Positions 25,255 to 36,897 of a DNA stretch of 64,000 nt are shown here, in pieces (within the stretch, counting starts at the first letter, position 1; every line of letters begins with the position of its first letter). The notes below the pieces were generated by a model, which worked only from the letters and a program-made list of their open reading frames with translations, was not told where the DNA came from and made no database searches. The DNA is taken from positions 24,879,001 to 24,943,000 of the forward strand of contig NC_083384.1 in NCBI RefSeq assembly GCF_031755915.1, written 5' to 3'. Position numbers and translations under genes: made by a program. The DNA comes from Ziziphus jujuba. Its lineage: Eukaryota > Streptophyta > Magnoliopsida > Rosales > Rhamnaceae.

Positions 25255-28200
25255 ACTATACGATTCTTGATTTCCGCTGTATGATTCCAGCACGATCATC
25301 CTTATCACCATCCCAATCGACATCACAAAAAGCATGCAAAACAAGAGCAATATAGCATGTAAGAAATAACCCAAAATGCACAGTACCTTTAAAATAGGAC
25401 TAAAGACGTTTGACACAGTCCAAAGAACCTTAATGGGTTGATGCATGAACTGAGACAACTTATTAATAGAGAATGTAATAATTGGAGGAGTTAAAGACAT
25501 ATATTGAAGGCTTCTAGCAACACGAGTAGCAGTAGAAAGTGAAGCACCATCAAAAGAGCAAAAGAGGTTGAGGACAACATGGGAGTGGTAAGCTCTTTGG
25601 CGACAATCATAGTGATTCTCTCTAAAAAAAATACAAAATATAATTCTTTTGAGTGAGAAACATACTTGTCGAAATAGGTAACACCTCCACACCTTAAAAA
25701 TAGGACAAGTAACCTAGATCCTTGAGAGCAAAATGAGCAAAAAGAAAGTTAACAAATAGAGCCAACAGCTGACTGTTATTCCCAGTGTATAATATATCAT
25801 CAACATAAACCAACAAGTAAAGAAGAAGACCATTTCGTCAATGGGACTGAAAGTTTCTGAGTAGTTAAGACCAAGTTGTTGATAAAAACCCTTTACCACA
25901 AAACAAGCTTTATATATTTCAATAGATCCATTGGAATTATGTTTAATACGAAAGACCCATTTGCATCCAACAACAATTTGAAAAGAATTGGTTGCAACTA
26001 ACTCCCATGTGTGATTCTGTAAAAGTGCATTAAACTTTGAGGTCATTATTTAAAGCTTGAGTAGCAATCCTTAGCTCATTAGATATAGGTGGGGGATGTT
26101 TGCTATCCACATAAAAATCTAAAAATTCTTTTGGCTTAAAAATATTGCTGCAAGAACAAGTCTGCATGGGGTGACACCATTGAGGAAAGACTAATGGCGA
26201 TGTCAGCAAGTGGGTCAAATGCTGTGGGAATAGATGGCTGATCGACTTGAGAGTTGTGGGTAGTGATTGCTTGCATGGAGGAATTACATATAGGAATAGT
26301 TTTTTAGGAGGATCAATAAAGGGGGACTCCAACAAATGAACAACAGTAGTAGAACATGATCCATGAGAAATACTTGACTATGAAGGAGAAGATGAACAAG
26401 TTAATGGAATATTAAAATGAGAAACTACGAAAGATGGAGAAGTTGGAGACTCATCTACTAGTTTGGAAGGAGGACACATACACCAAAGTAGGAAATGGAA
26501 ATACTGACTTTTAAAAAACAACATGACATGAATTATATATTTTATCAATTTGTGGGTCATAGCATTTGAACCCACCTTGAGTTGGCAAATATCCTAGAAA
26601 ATATAGAGGATAGGTTCAGAGTCAAGCTTATGTTTAACATAAGGTTTTAACCCAGGATGACAAAGACATCCAAAAGATTTGAAGGATTTATAATTACAAG
26701 ATTTATTAGATAATTTTTCAAAAGGTGAAACATGCTGAAGTGGTTTTGTTGGTAATTTGTTTGTAAAATAGATAGCAATTATAAAAGCATATATCCGAAA
26801 GTTGTGGGGAGGATTTTCTTAAGTTAACAAAAACAACCCAAACTCCCGATTTGTCTATATTGTCTTTAATTTCAGCATTTCCATTATATTTAGGAGTATA
26901 TGGGTTAGTAAAAAAGTGACTTATGCCATTATTTTGAAAATAAGTTTTAAGTTTGACAAATTCACCACTTTTATCATAATAAAAAGAAATTATAGGTTTC
27001 TAAAAATATTTTTCAACTACAACCTTAAACTTAAGAATATAGAATACACATCAGATTTATTTTTTAAAAGGTATCAACCAAACATATTTAGTATAATATA
27101 ACATCATAAGAAAAATCATCATAGACTTAACAGGGAAAAGTTCCCAAATATCAAAATAAATTAATTTTAAAGGTTAATTGCCGGTTGACATGCCAAAAGC
27201 TATTATGAGACTTGTTGCACTTACAAAAATTACAATTGAACTACTTAAACTCAAAAACTGGAAAAGAATAACTAGAAATAATCTTACTAAGAGCTGGACT
27301 TGATAGATAACTTAGACAATGATGCCACTATTGAAGACTAACTTTACTACTAGTGAATGCATGAGGAGATGGAGAGAAAACAAATTTTTCTATTTGTGAT
27401 GGCCATTCATATGTACCCCCTCTAAAGTGGACCCCAAAGTAGAACTGTTCTCATTTGCAAATCTTTGACAACAATCCAATCAGGGAAAAATTGAATTGAA
27501 GTTTTGTTAGTATTGAAAAAGCTAGAAACAGAAAGTAAATTTTGTTTCATCTAGGGAAAACATAAAATATTAGATAATTTAAAGTTACAAGGAGCAGATA
27601 AGTGAATGGACCTAATATGAGTAATAGGAAGGGCATTACCATTGCCTCCAACAATTTCATCGATACTATCATACTTAGAGTGAAGGCTTAAATTCTGAAG
27701 GTTTGTATAAACATGGTTAGAGGCTCCAGAATCAACCAACCATGGTGATGAGACCCAAAAAGCCTGTATAGAAGGCATAAGGAGGTGTTGTGGATCGTGG
27801 AATAGGAGAATGATTCAGTAAAGATAGGTTATAAACCCATTGCTACCAAAAATAGTGTTGTGTAAAATAGGAAGACAACCTTGCAGAATGGCTTGTTATG
27901 AACAAAGTTTGACAACTGCATGATAGTTGGAGGAGCCAAAGTTGGAAGGTCGATTGAAAGGAAAGTTGTTATTGGAGAAAATGGAGTTGAGAGACCAATT
28001 AAAGGAGAAGCTGGCAGATGGTGCAGATGGCTTTTTGGACTGAAAACCACGATGACCAGTCATATTGGTAGAGGAAGCACGACTGGTAGCATGAGCTATG
28101 GTTATTGGTTCATCTGTGCGTGGTTCAGTTTGCTTAATGAAGATAGCATGTTCAACCAGTTTTTCATACAGCTTCTCAAAGTAAATAGAAGTGTCTCACA

Positions 28201-28806
28201 TGCGTACCACAACTGATAAATCACACATATTAGATAAAACTCCATTGATATCATACAGCATGAGTTCATCATCATCAAACAATTTAGAAAGAAAAGCTAA
28301 CTTATCCACTGTTGCCTTCACGTCATTGAGATATTCATCCCTTGCATTTTAATAAGCCATTCATGGAGTCAGAGAAGCCTATTATGAGAAGGCTTAGCAA
28401 AGTGATTACCAATTTTGTTCAAGCTTCAAATGAGGCCTCTGTGCACAAGACAAAAATTGGTTGACATCTCGAGAAAGAAAGGCAAGAACAGCAACTAAAA
28501 GAAGTTTATCTTGGCTGACCTAAAAATGATGATAGGGATTTAACATAGCAAAATCAACCACATTTGGAGAGAGATAAGGGAGGGAACTATCCACATAACC
28601 ATAAAGATCATACATTAATAGTGCATCAAATATTTGTGCTCGCCACTGAAAATAATTATATTTAATGAGTTTAAGCAAAGCCTACATTGCAATATTAATG
28701 GCCTCTAGGGTTTTATAAGACAGAGAAGGTTCAACACTGATGGGGACGATTCCAGAAGATGTGAACATTGAAGAAGAAAAAGACAACGAAATATTCTCTA
28801 GCATGA
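25255..28806 (-). mobile_element. TE-D: truncated Ty1/copia retrotransposon, minus strand
   Basis: Read on the minus strand: gag (28806 to about 27830), protease (about 27740), integrase (about 27440-26580), linker (26335-26030), RT (26046 to about 25715) and the beginning of RNase H (to about 25255), where it stops. The LTR that should follow is absent. Its gag start abuts TE-E. A sister piece of the same family with a primer site lies at 33020-33415. Confidence 0.78.
25255..28806 (-). pseudogene. TE-D gag-pol remnant
   Basis: Landmarks on the minus strand are a gag start reading MLENISLSF at 28804, a protease WLVDSGASNH (about 27735-27705), the RT block FNALLQNHTWELV (26035-25990), an intact YVDDILYTG (about 25805-25780) and an RT/RNase H tail with LSQFMHQPI (about 25460-25430). 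RT jumps from NYSETFSPI almost directly to the YVDD zone, so roughly the middle of RT is deleted. Stops and frameshifts are spread throughout; the element cannot be active. Confidence 0.75.
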
Positions 28807-28839
28807 AATATTGTTAATTTAACTTATCAAGTTCAAAGT

Positions 28840-29255
28840 GAACCTGATAAGAGAGCTTCGAAGGCCGAATTGAAGGCTAATATTGTGGAGCATGGTCAAA
28901 TCTCCAAGAATAAGAAGAAGACTAAAAAAGCTTCCAAGTTGGGGCCTAAAGGAGGAATCCCCAAAAAGGCCTAGTTCCAAGGTAGGTGCTTTAACTGTAA
29001 CAAGATGGGTCACAGAGCTACGGAATGCAGGCTGCCAAAGAGAAAGAGGAACCAGGCACAAGTGATGGAGGCAATCACTCGAGAGGCTGATGACATTGAC
29101 TTTAGTGCTATGATATCTAAGGTGAACTTGGTGGGATCCAATCCTAGAGAGTGGTGGGTAGATACTGGTGCGACCCGCCATGTGTGTTCAGATAGGAGTA
29201 TGTTCACTTCCTTCAAACCAAAGAAGAACAGGGAGAAGTTGTTCATGGGGAACTC
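28840..29255 (+). pseudogene. TE-E gag C-terminus and protease start
   Basis: Translation shows a CCHC zinc knuckle, CFNCNKMGHRATEC (about 28988-29029), followed by the copia protease motif WWVDTGATRHVCSD (about 29152-29193). The protein then reads KLFMGNS and is cut by TE-F after the codons for GN(S). One stop interrupts the frame before the knuckle. The protease active triad is DTG. Confidence 0.8.
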
Positions 29256-30278
29256 TGTTGAAATGTGGTGATCTTGCCACAATGTGCAAGGTAGTTCGGT
29301 TACACTTGCACTCTTTGTTTTGCAACATCAAAGACCAAACATTATTTATGTTTATGCATTTTATTTTATCTTGTAATGTTTAAGAACAATATCTTTTTTT
29401 GTAATGCCCTAAGCTCATTAACTATAGCTTAGGGCCTTTTTGTCTAGTTGCTGGAATTGTATTTCCAGCAACATAAGTCCACTTCCTTGGATGCCGCTTG
29501 AAGAAGGTTTGGGATTTGGATCTGAATTTTGGATATAATAAGCTAGAAACGCAGAGGAAGCATCAGCAAAAAGAATGGTCCAATTTGGAGCTGGGAAGGC
29601 TGAGTTAAGCCCTAAACAATCTGACCCTTGTGCAGTTTTGTTGCCCAGAAAACTGGGCAAAACTGCCTCGGGTTTGATTATTTTTGAATGGGAAAATGGG
29701 CTTTGTTTTATCTGGTTTTTGGCTAGAACATAGTTTAATATTCAAAAATGCTTCCCTCCAATTTTCAAGTCAAATGGAGCTGGTTTTCAAATTCAAATGC
29801 CTTAGACAAGCCAAACTGCCCATTAAAGAAGGTTTCTTGCATGCCCAGCACATTGATTAGAGTTATTTGAGGTAGTTTGGCTTGGTTGGTTACTTTTAAT
29901 GCTTTTGTATTTATGGCTCAATATGGCAGCATGTCTTATTGTCTTTTTGATGTATTTAAAAGTACGAAAATTGTAATGAAAAAAAAAAAAAAAAAAAGAA
30001 GAAAGAAAGAAAATATTCAAAAAAAAAAAAAGATTTTGAAAAACAACAATTTCGGCTCTCTCTCTCTCTCAACTACTACATTTTGGTTTCTTCTTCTTCT
30101 CAAAAGCTAACAACCTTCTCAAGAACCCTAAACCTCCATTAAAAACCAGAAACAAAACCTTAACAAACCCAAAAAAACAAAATCAAGAACCAAGAACCAA
30201 CAACAATCATTCTTGACTAACACCTTGAATGATTGTGCTCTAGGGTATAACAACATAAACCTACACCAAATTCCATCA
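29256..30278 (+). mobile_element. TE-F: solo LTR inserted in TE-E
   Basis: The 1023-bp insert starts TGTTGAAATGTGG and ends TTCCATCA, with a perfect target duplication AACTC at 29251-29255 and 30279-30283. The host copia protein reads MGNS before it and NSATSK after it, so the insert lies inside one continuous protease-to-integrase frame. No primer site, polypurine tract or coding domain lies inside. The interior has a poly-A run (29979-29997), a second A-rich stretch and a CT microsatellite (30055-30069). Orientation is not certain; plus is taken from the terminal TGTTG form. Confidence 0.85.
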
Positions 30279-32445
30279 AACTCCGCTACCTCAAAAATCC
30301 AAAGTGTGGACAAAGTAATCCTAAAGATGACGTCGAAAAAAGAGCTGACTTTAAATAATGTATTGTATGTTCTAGACATTCGTAAGAATTTGGTATCTGG
30401 ATTGCTGCTGAGCAAACATGGTTTTCGCTTAGTGTTTGAGTCAAATAAGGTTATTTTGTCCAAATTTGGGATGTTTGCAGGAAAGGACTATGTAATTAAT
30501 GGTTTGTTTAAACTCAATGTAATGACTGTAAAACCAAAAGAAATGAATAAAGCTAATACTTCTTCTGTTTACTTGCTTGAGTCTTCCATTTTGTGGCATG
30601 GTAGACTAGAACATGTTAATTTTAATTCTCTATGGAGGTTAATTAACTTAAACCATATTCCCACGTTTGAAATTGATTGTAGTCATAAGTGTGAAACTTG
30701 TGTGGAAGCAAAATCAACAAAGTCATCATATCAAACAATTGATAAAAATAATGAACCTTTGGATTTAATACATAGTGATGTATGTGATTTAAAATTCGCA
30801 CCGACTAAAGGTGGTAATAAGTATTTTATCACCTTTATTGATGATAGCATGAAATATTGCTATGTATACCTGCTAAAGAGCAAGGATAAAGCTATAGAGA
30901 AATTTATTCTCTATAAAACGAAAGTTGAAAATCAACTTAACAAAAAGGTTAAAGTGATCAGAAGTGATCATGGTGAAGAGTATGTGACTCCATTTGGAGA
31001 GTATTGTGCTCAACAAGGTATAATACATAAAGCTACTCCACCATATTTACCACAATCAAATGGTGTGGTTGAACAAAAAAATAGAACTTTAAAAGAAATA
31101 ATGAATGCAATGCTGATAAGTTCTGGAGTACCTTATAACTTGTTGGGGGAAGCCACTTTATCGGCGAACGACCTTTTAAATAAGATGTCCCGAAAAGATT
31201 GGGTAAAAACACCCTATGAGTTATAAAAGGGAAGACAACATTCCAACAAATATTTACGAGTGTAGGGGTGTCTAGCCAAAGTAGTGGTATCTACACCTAA
31301 GAAGGTGAAGATAGGTCCCAAAACTGTTGATTGCATCTTTATAGGATATGCACAGAATAGTAATGTGTATCGATTCCTCGTGTATAGGTCATATACACAA
31401 GAACTCAATAATGGAATCGAGAAATCCATCATTTTTCAAACATATTTTTTCGTATAAAGTGGAAGAAAGACCGAGTTCGTCTAAATGAACTTATGATACT
31501 ATCAGTGATGATAATAATGATAGTGATCGGGAGCAAAAGAATGAAGATGAGACTGAGAATGAGATTAGACATAACAAAAGAGTAAGAACTAAAAAATCCT
31601 ATGGTCCGGATTTTCTTACTTATATGTTAGAAAGTGAACCTCAAAACTTCCAAGAAGCTATAAATTCTCCTGAAGGGAATTTATGGAAAGAAGGTGTAAA
31701 AAGTGATATTGATTCCATCTTGCAGAATCACATTTGGGAATTAGTAGATCTTCCTCCAGGTTGTAAACCTTTGGGTTACAAATGGATCTTTAAAAGGAAG
31801 ATGAAAGCAAATGGAACAATAGATAAATACAAGGCAAGGCTTGTAATTAAGGGGTATAAGCAAAAAGAAGGTCTTGATTATTTTCACACTTATTCTCCAA
31901 TAACGAGAATAAATTCATAAGGATGGTACTGGCAATCGCTGCTTTACGGGATCTTGAAGTACATCAAATGGATGTGAAAATAGCATTTCTAAATGGAGAT
32001 CTAGATGAAGAGATCTACATGGAGCAACCTGAGGGTTTCACCGCTTCATGACAAGAAAAGAAAATTTGTAGATTGGTAAAGTCCTTATATGGACTTAACA
32101 AGCTCCAAAGCAATGGCATCAAAAATTTGATAATGCCATGCTAAAAGATGGATTTAGAGTAAATGAATGTGACAAATGTATCTATGTAAAAGACACAGAG
32201 AATGGATATGTCATTCTATGTTTGTAGGTAAATGACATACTCGTAGTAGTTAGTGACAACAATATGGTCCGAACTATAAAAGTCATATTAACTTTCAATT
32301 TTAACATGAAAGATATGGGACTTGTTGATGTGATTTTAGGTATGAAAATCACGAGGACTTCGCATGGCATCATTCTTAATCAAACTCATTATGTAGATAA
32401 AATACTGGCTAAATTTAGTAATAATGATACTAGTATAGCCAGAAT
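30279..32445 (+). pseudogene. TE-E pol remnant (integrase, RT)
   Basis: The open frame covering 30279-31226 holds the pre-integrase zone (LNNVLYVLDIRKNLVSG), the zinc-binding WHGRLEHVNF and CETCVEAK, and the integrase core with LIHSDVCD, IRSDHGEEY and VVEQKNRTL, so the D,D,E residues look present. Its predicted Met start at 30213 lies inside TE-F. RT follows as WKEGVKSDIDSILQNHIWEL and YKWIFKRKMKANGTIDKYKA (31680-31840), then an L-stop-VNDIL version of YVDD (about 32218-32240). The body stops at NDTSIAR and meets the 3' LTR directly; the RT end, RNase H and polypurine tract are deleted. Confidence 0.82.
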
Positions 32446-33019
32446 TGTTGGAAAAATATGTATGAATATTTATGTATGTAAATACATATGGAAAAATTAA
32501 TACAAAAATAAATAAAATTACATAAAATAATTAAAACATATTAGAACCTGTAGGTCTTTGTAGTTGATCTGCTTTCTATAAAATCGACCGAGGCCTATGT
32601 GGTAACACAATATCCTTAAGATGTTTTTGCCCACCGGTGCAGAAATTTTGTGACGAACGTCTTCCAGGATACAACAGCTATAAAAGCTTTCAGATCTAAC
32701 ACCTCCGAAACTTTCCTCTTCAAACTATCTGCGTACCTTCATTTTTCCACCATCACTATTTTTTCTCTGTTTTTCATGTAAAAAACTCAAAAACTTTTTC
32801 TCTGTGTTTTTTCAAAAACTGAAAAGAACGTTAAAAAAATGTGATCCCACACAACTCTCAACTTAGAAAGCCTTTTTCCATAAAACTCTCAACCCACTTA
32901 TTTCAAAATATTATTTTATTTATTTATTAAAATATATATTATTTCATCAAAATGCAATAAAGAGAAAAAGGACCCAAAGCCCAAATTCACACATGTGGGC
33001 CTTGGCCCAAACTCTAACA
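32446..33019 (+). repeat. TE-E 3' LTR (probable)
   Basis: It starts TGTTGGAAAAATATG and ends ACTCTAACA, about 574 bp. There is a TATA-like CTATAAAAGC near 32681. There is no 5' copy for comparison, and the missing polypurine tract means it could also belong to another element, but its ends and position fit TE-E. Confidence 0.6.
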
Positions 33020-33415
33020 TATTTAATAAGTTTAAGCAAAGCCTACATTGCAATATTAATGACCTCTAGGGTTTTAGAAGACAGAGAAGGTTCAATACTG
33101 ATGGGGACGATTCCAGAGGACATGGACAATGAATAAGAAGAAGACAGCGAAGGTGAAGAAAAAGCATGGCTAATCTGATCATATCACAAAAAGGGGGGAA
33201 AAAATCTCACTGAAGAGTTTTATTGCTCGAATACCATATAGAATTTGTAAGAGTATAGGAAAAAGACTTGATTTTCCATTAAGACCAAAATCAACTTAAA
33301 TACAACAGTTAAAAAGAAATTCTAAGCAGAGATTATATACATGTGACACATATAACACATATAAAAATAGAACAATATATAGCAATAACAACCTATTATC
33401 TATTAATCTTTACAT
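33020..33415 (-). mobile_element. fragment of a TE-D-family copia element (gag start, primer site, LTR)
   Basis: Positions 33020-33130 repeat 28661-28775 of TE-D almost exactly (gag N-terminus, minus strand). Further right on the minus strand is TGGTATTCGAGCA (33236-33224), an initiator-Met-like primer site, and then probable LTR sequence to about 33415. It therefore supplies the 5' end that TE-D lacks, though the overlap of about 130 bp shows it is not simply TE-D continued. Confidence 0.6.
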
Positions 33416-34501
33416 TAGTCCTGATATTAAAGATATGATTTGAATTTGAATGTTAGGAAAAGAGAGGTCTATAAAAGGATGAGACTTCTTTGTACAAGCC
33501 ATTACAAAAAATTACTTATTTTGACTAATGAAGTTGAATTTTAATATCTTGAATAGAAAGATCAAAAATTTGACCAAAACAAATTTAAACAAAGTCATAT
33601 TAGTAACATCAAAATGTTTATCAAATGATATAATAAAATAATACATCAATATATTATTGACTGATAAAGTAATATAAATCAAACAGGACGTATGAACCTG
33701 AAATAAATTTTCCTATTTGTCACTTGTGACGATTACCAATTTACGTAATACATTTTACTTGGAAATATATAATTATATTATTTTTATATTAAAATTCTAT
33801 AAGTAAACGTTTTAATACTAACCATTTAAATTATTATCTTCCATATTGATTCCATCAGTGATCATTCATCATACAAATAGCATTTTTTTTTTTTTAAAAA
33901 AAAATATGAATATCAAATAGAAGCTAATAAGCAAATGTCACATCATTTGCCACATCATTGCTAATAAATAATCTCTGTATTTCAAGCATTATTGCTTAAC
34001 AAAGATTTATTTGACAAAATTATTAGCATAAAAAATTTAACAACATATTCATCATTAACGATAGTTGAAAATTCTACTAGAGACGTTCATGTCAATCCGC
34101 CTAGTAGAGATTTAAGATTTCTACAAAAACAAAATATTCGTTTTTGCAATATATAGATTTAAGAATTTTATAAACAGCTCAACAAATTCTACCATCTAAC
34201 AGCGGTGAGTCTCCAAATATTTAACAACTAGCAGAAGAAAAAAGAGACTTCTTTGTAATAAAATCGTGTAACTTTCTCTTTGTATCCATTTCTGGCTTGA
34301 CCTCATCTAAATGACAAAGCTTCATTCTGTGATCATTCTCCTGAAAGAGCACACATATATGCATACAATCATGGTTATAACCAAGTGGTGCTTTGTTCTC
34401 AAACATTAGTGCTCTGCTAAAGAGAGTTAATTTACCTAACCAGAAGAAAATAGAAGAAGAGATTCATTCATGAACATTTTTTTGGCATGCAGAGAGAAAC
34501 T
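33416..34501. other. spacer and probable 3' untranslated region of the Ycf49-like gene
   Basis: AT-rich, with no recognised gene. The last few hundred bases before 34502 probably include the 3' untranslated region of the minus-strand Ycf49-like gene. A 61-codon minus frame at 34406-34221 lies in it and is discussed as a finding. Confidence 0.5.
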
Positions 34502-36400
34502 TCAAAGATTCTTCGAGCGCTCCTCTGATGATCTATATATGCGGAAAGCAGCAAAGCACATTGTAGCATTGCCTATAACTGTTAGGGCTGCTTGAAGAGC
34601 CACCAATACCTACAACTCAGGAGTATCAACATTGTTTTTAAGTATTCTATCTCAAATCTCATTCTGCATGATTGATGAAAAGCATCGAATGGTTTATGTA
34701 TTAACAAATCCATATTTTTTCCATTATTTATTTATATGCCTCAAGGAGTCTATCTCTTAGTTTTTTCATTTACTTCCAGCTTTTTCTCATTCTGTTAATT
34801 AGTCATCACATCTGCTAGTGTAGGAAGGCCATTTTCCTTTTCTCAAAGAATGGCTAGATAACCACATTAATAGGATGCTTATGCAAATGGGGACCTTCTT
34901 TCAAGATGATCACCTCAAGCATGGATCTCAGCGAATCTGAAGCAGCAGATAATACATCAGAATCTGCTAAGGTGAAACACTCCTCACAAAAGAGGCAGGA
35001 AGCATGTGGAGAATATTGAGAAGAGGGGACAGCAAAATAAAGTTGAGATGAGAGTAACAAGAAAGGAGGATCGCTCCACAATGAGATAGCTTAACTAGAT
35101 GCCTAAAGCTAAAACAAAGATGAAGACAAATTAGTCCGTGCTAATAACATACATTGATTAATGTACTGTTCAGTTATCAAAAAAGTAATCAATACTGAGA
35201 AAGCCAGTGGAAACGCCCAACCAAAAAGCCTTATACATACTCTAGGTTCCATCAGTTCCATTCATCATATAGACAATAAAACCAGGTTTAGTCTATAAGA
35301 TAACAAAGTGAAATGATAACCATTCGTGTATGTGGGAAAAATGTAGTGGAATTAATTCCATTTGTCCAATTATTTCATAAACATAAAGACACTGAACTGT
35401 TGTATAAATCTTTTTGTTTCACTAATGTCTACAGAAAAACTGAACTAACTAACTATGAAAATACGGTTACCTAATAATCCAATAATCAACTTTATACTGA
35501 GTAAAAACTTTATAAATCATCTACATTCCAAATTCCATGAGTATGTTCCGCATTTCCATCTCTCACATCCAGATGATAGATAAACAAATGAGCTCTCTAC
35601 AAAATTATATATGTTAGTGTAAAGAATATCAAGCTTACCTCTAGAGACTCCGAGTTATAGAAGAAATGCCATGTGCATGCACAAAATGCTCCACCAAGAA
35701 GGGGTACCTAAGCCAGTTAATCATGTTACTAACAATTTCATTGAGGAAACAAACATTATCAAGATTTGTCAAAGGAAGACAAACCACCATCAAGATTTCA
35801 GGCAGAGGAAGACATAAAAAATAAAAATAAAAACAAATTAAAAAAAAAAAAAGAATAATAGTTTAAAAAAGAAAGCGCTACTTTTTTTTTTTTTTTTTTC
35901 TTTTATGTTGTCTTCCTACCTGTTCTTTTCCAGGGTGTCCATTTTATTTCTTTGATTGGGATTAAGGCTCTGTTTAGTATCGGTTAGACGATGAAAGCAA
36001 CTAGCAAGTGTTGGAACAATCATCTTTAGACCAATTATGCTTGAAATATTGTACACAACCCCGGAAAAGATCTTAAGCAATGTCATCGATATAATATCAT
36101 TCATCAATGAGAATTTACTGATGCATTTAAATAACAATGTAACATCGCTTCAAGTAGAAATTGCAAGGGCTTTTTACGACAGAAAAGAATTACCCACCAT
36201 ACCCCAAGAGAGCCCTTTCCAAGATTCATATCCAGATTTCTCGCCATATTGCCAAACCAAAGCCATCGCTGTAATCCTACAACAGAAATTCAACTATAAA
36301 CAAATCAGCCATTTACTTAACATACTAGACTAGAAGTGCCACTTCTGTTTCTTCCATTTTTTTTTCTAGGCAATCAAGCAAACAATAAAAGAAAAACTAT

Positions 36401-36436
<36 letters not shown>

Positions 36437-36491
36437 TATTACAAGGAAATTGGAAGGAAGTTGCCCAAACCCAACCACAAAAAGAGAATTA

Positions 36492-36522
<31 letters not shown>

Positions 36523-36897
36523 TAAGAAAATTGCTTACCATTCAACAACACTGGAGACGTGTACGGCCCAAGTGGGCAAAGAGAGGGCATTGGAGGGTTC
36601 ACTGAGTTGCAAAGAACCCAACAATGGTAATTCAGCAGAAGAAGCAGGTCCCACAAGGGTCAGGGTCAAACCGGCCCCGAGCAGAGCCATCATGGTTTTA
36701 GGGCTCCAGGTGATGCCATTGCTAACGCGCTTCCTTGGATGGGTTTGGATGGTTGGGTTTCTACAAGACCTTGGAGTTGGAGGCAAAGGAGAAGAGAAAG
36801 CGTTTACGGTGGTGGGTCTGTGAGGAAATGAAGGTTTGTGGAAGCATAAGCAGGCGTTCATAGCCATGGCTTGGTTTTGTGTCTTTGAGAATTTCAC
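34502..36897 (-). CDS. Ycf49-like (DUF2499) chloroplast membrane protein, 4 exons
   Basis: CDS = complement(join(34502-34609, 35639-35707, 36198-36276, 36539-36897)), 204 codons. All three introns are GT-AG and phases agree (TG|G joins exons 1-2; the others are phase 0). Residues 1 to about 80 look like a plastid transit region rich in Ser, Thr, Pro and Arg, ending in a hydrophobic stretch (MMALLGAGLTLTLVG). The conserved core is LSLPTWAVHVSSVVEW, then ITAMALVWQYGEKSG, GLSWGM, VPLLGGAFCACTWHFFYNSE and VLVALQAALTVIGNATMC, giving about three membrane segments. This is the family found as Ycf49 in algal plastids and cyanobacteria; its biochemical role is unknown. The start could be Met1 (36897) or Met11 (36867); both give a transit peptide. 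Codon use and all joins look intact, so I expect a working gene. Confidence 0.88.
36409..36524. repeat. poly-A run and TA microsatellite in intron 1 of the Ycf49-like gene
   Basis: An A run at about 36409-36434 and a TA repeat at about 36501-36524 lie just inside intron 1 of the minus-strand gene, the TA repeat about 15 bases past the donor site. They are probably length-variable. Confidence 0.85.

Larger units (their letters stand above)
28815..33019 (+). mobile_element. TE-E: 5'-truncated Ty1/copia retrotransposon, interrupted by a solo LTR
   Basis: A plus-strand copia body starts in the gag C-terminal part and ends in a 3' LTR (32446-33019). The 5' LTR, primer site and gag N-terminus are missing. 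It carries the TE-F solo LTR in its protease region. Both sides abut TE-D-family gag sequence, so it lies within a TE-D-type element or at a junction of two such copies. Confidence 0.75.

Noticed and set aside
29010..29282. Minus-strand frame opposite the TE-E gag/protease
   Set aside because: Antisense shadow of the zinc knuckle and DTG protease region.
36336..36823. Plus-strand frames across 36336-36823
   Set aside because: They are antisense to exon 1 and intron 1 of the Ycf49-like gene and include translated microsatellite (KKKK, YIYI).
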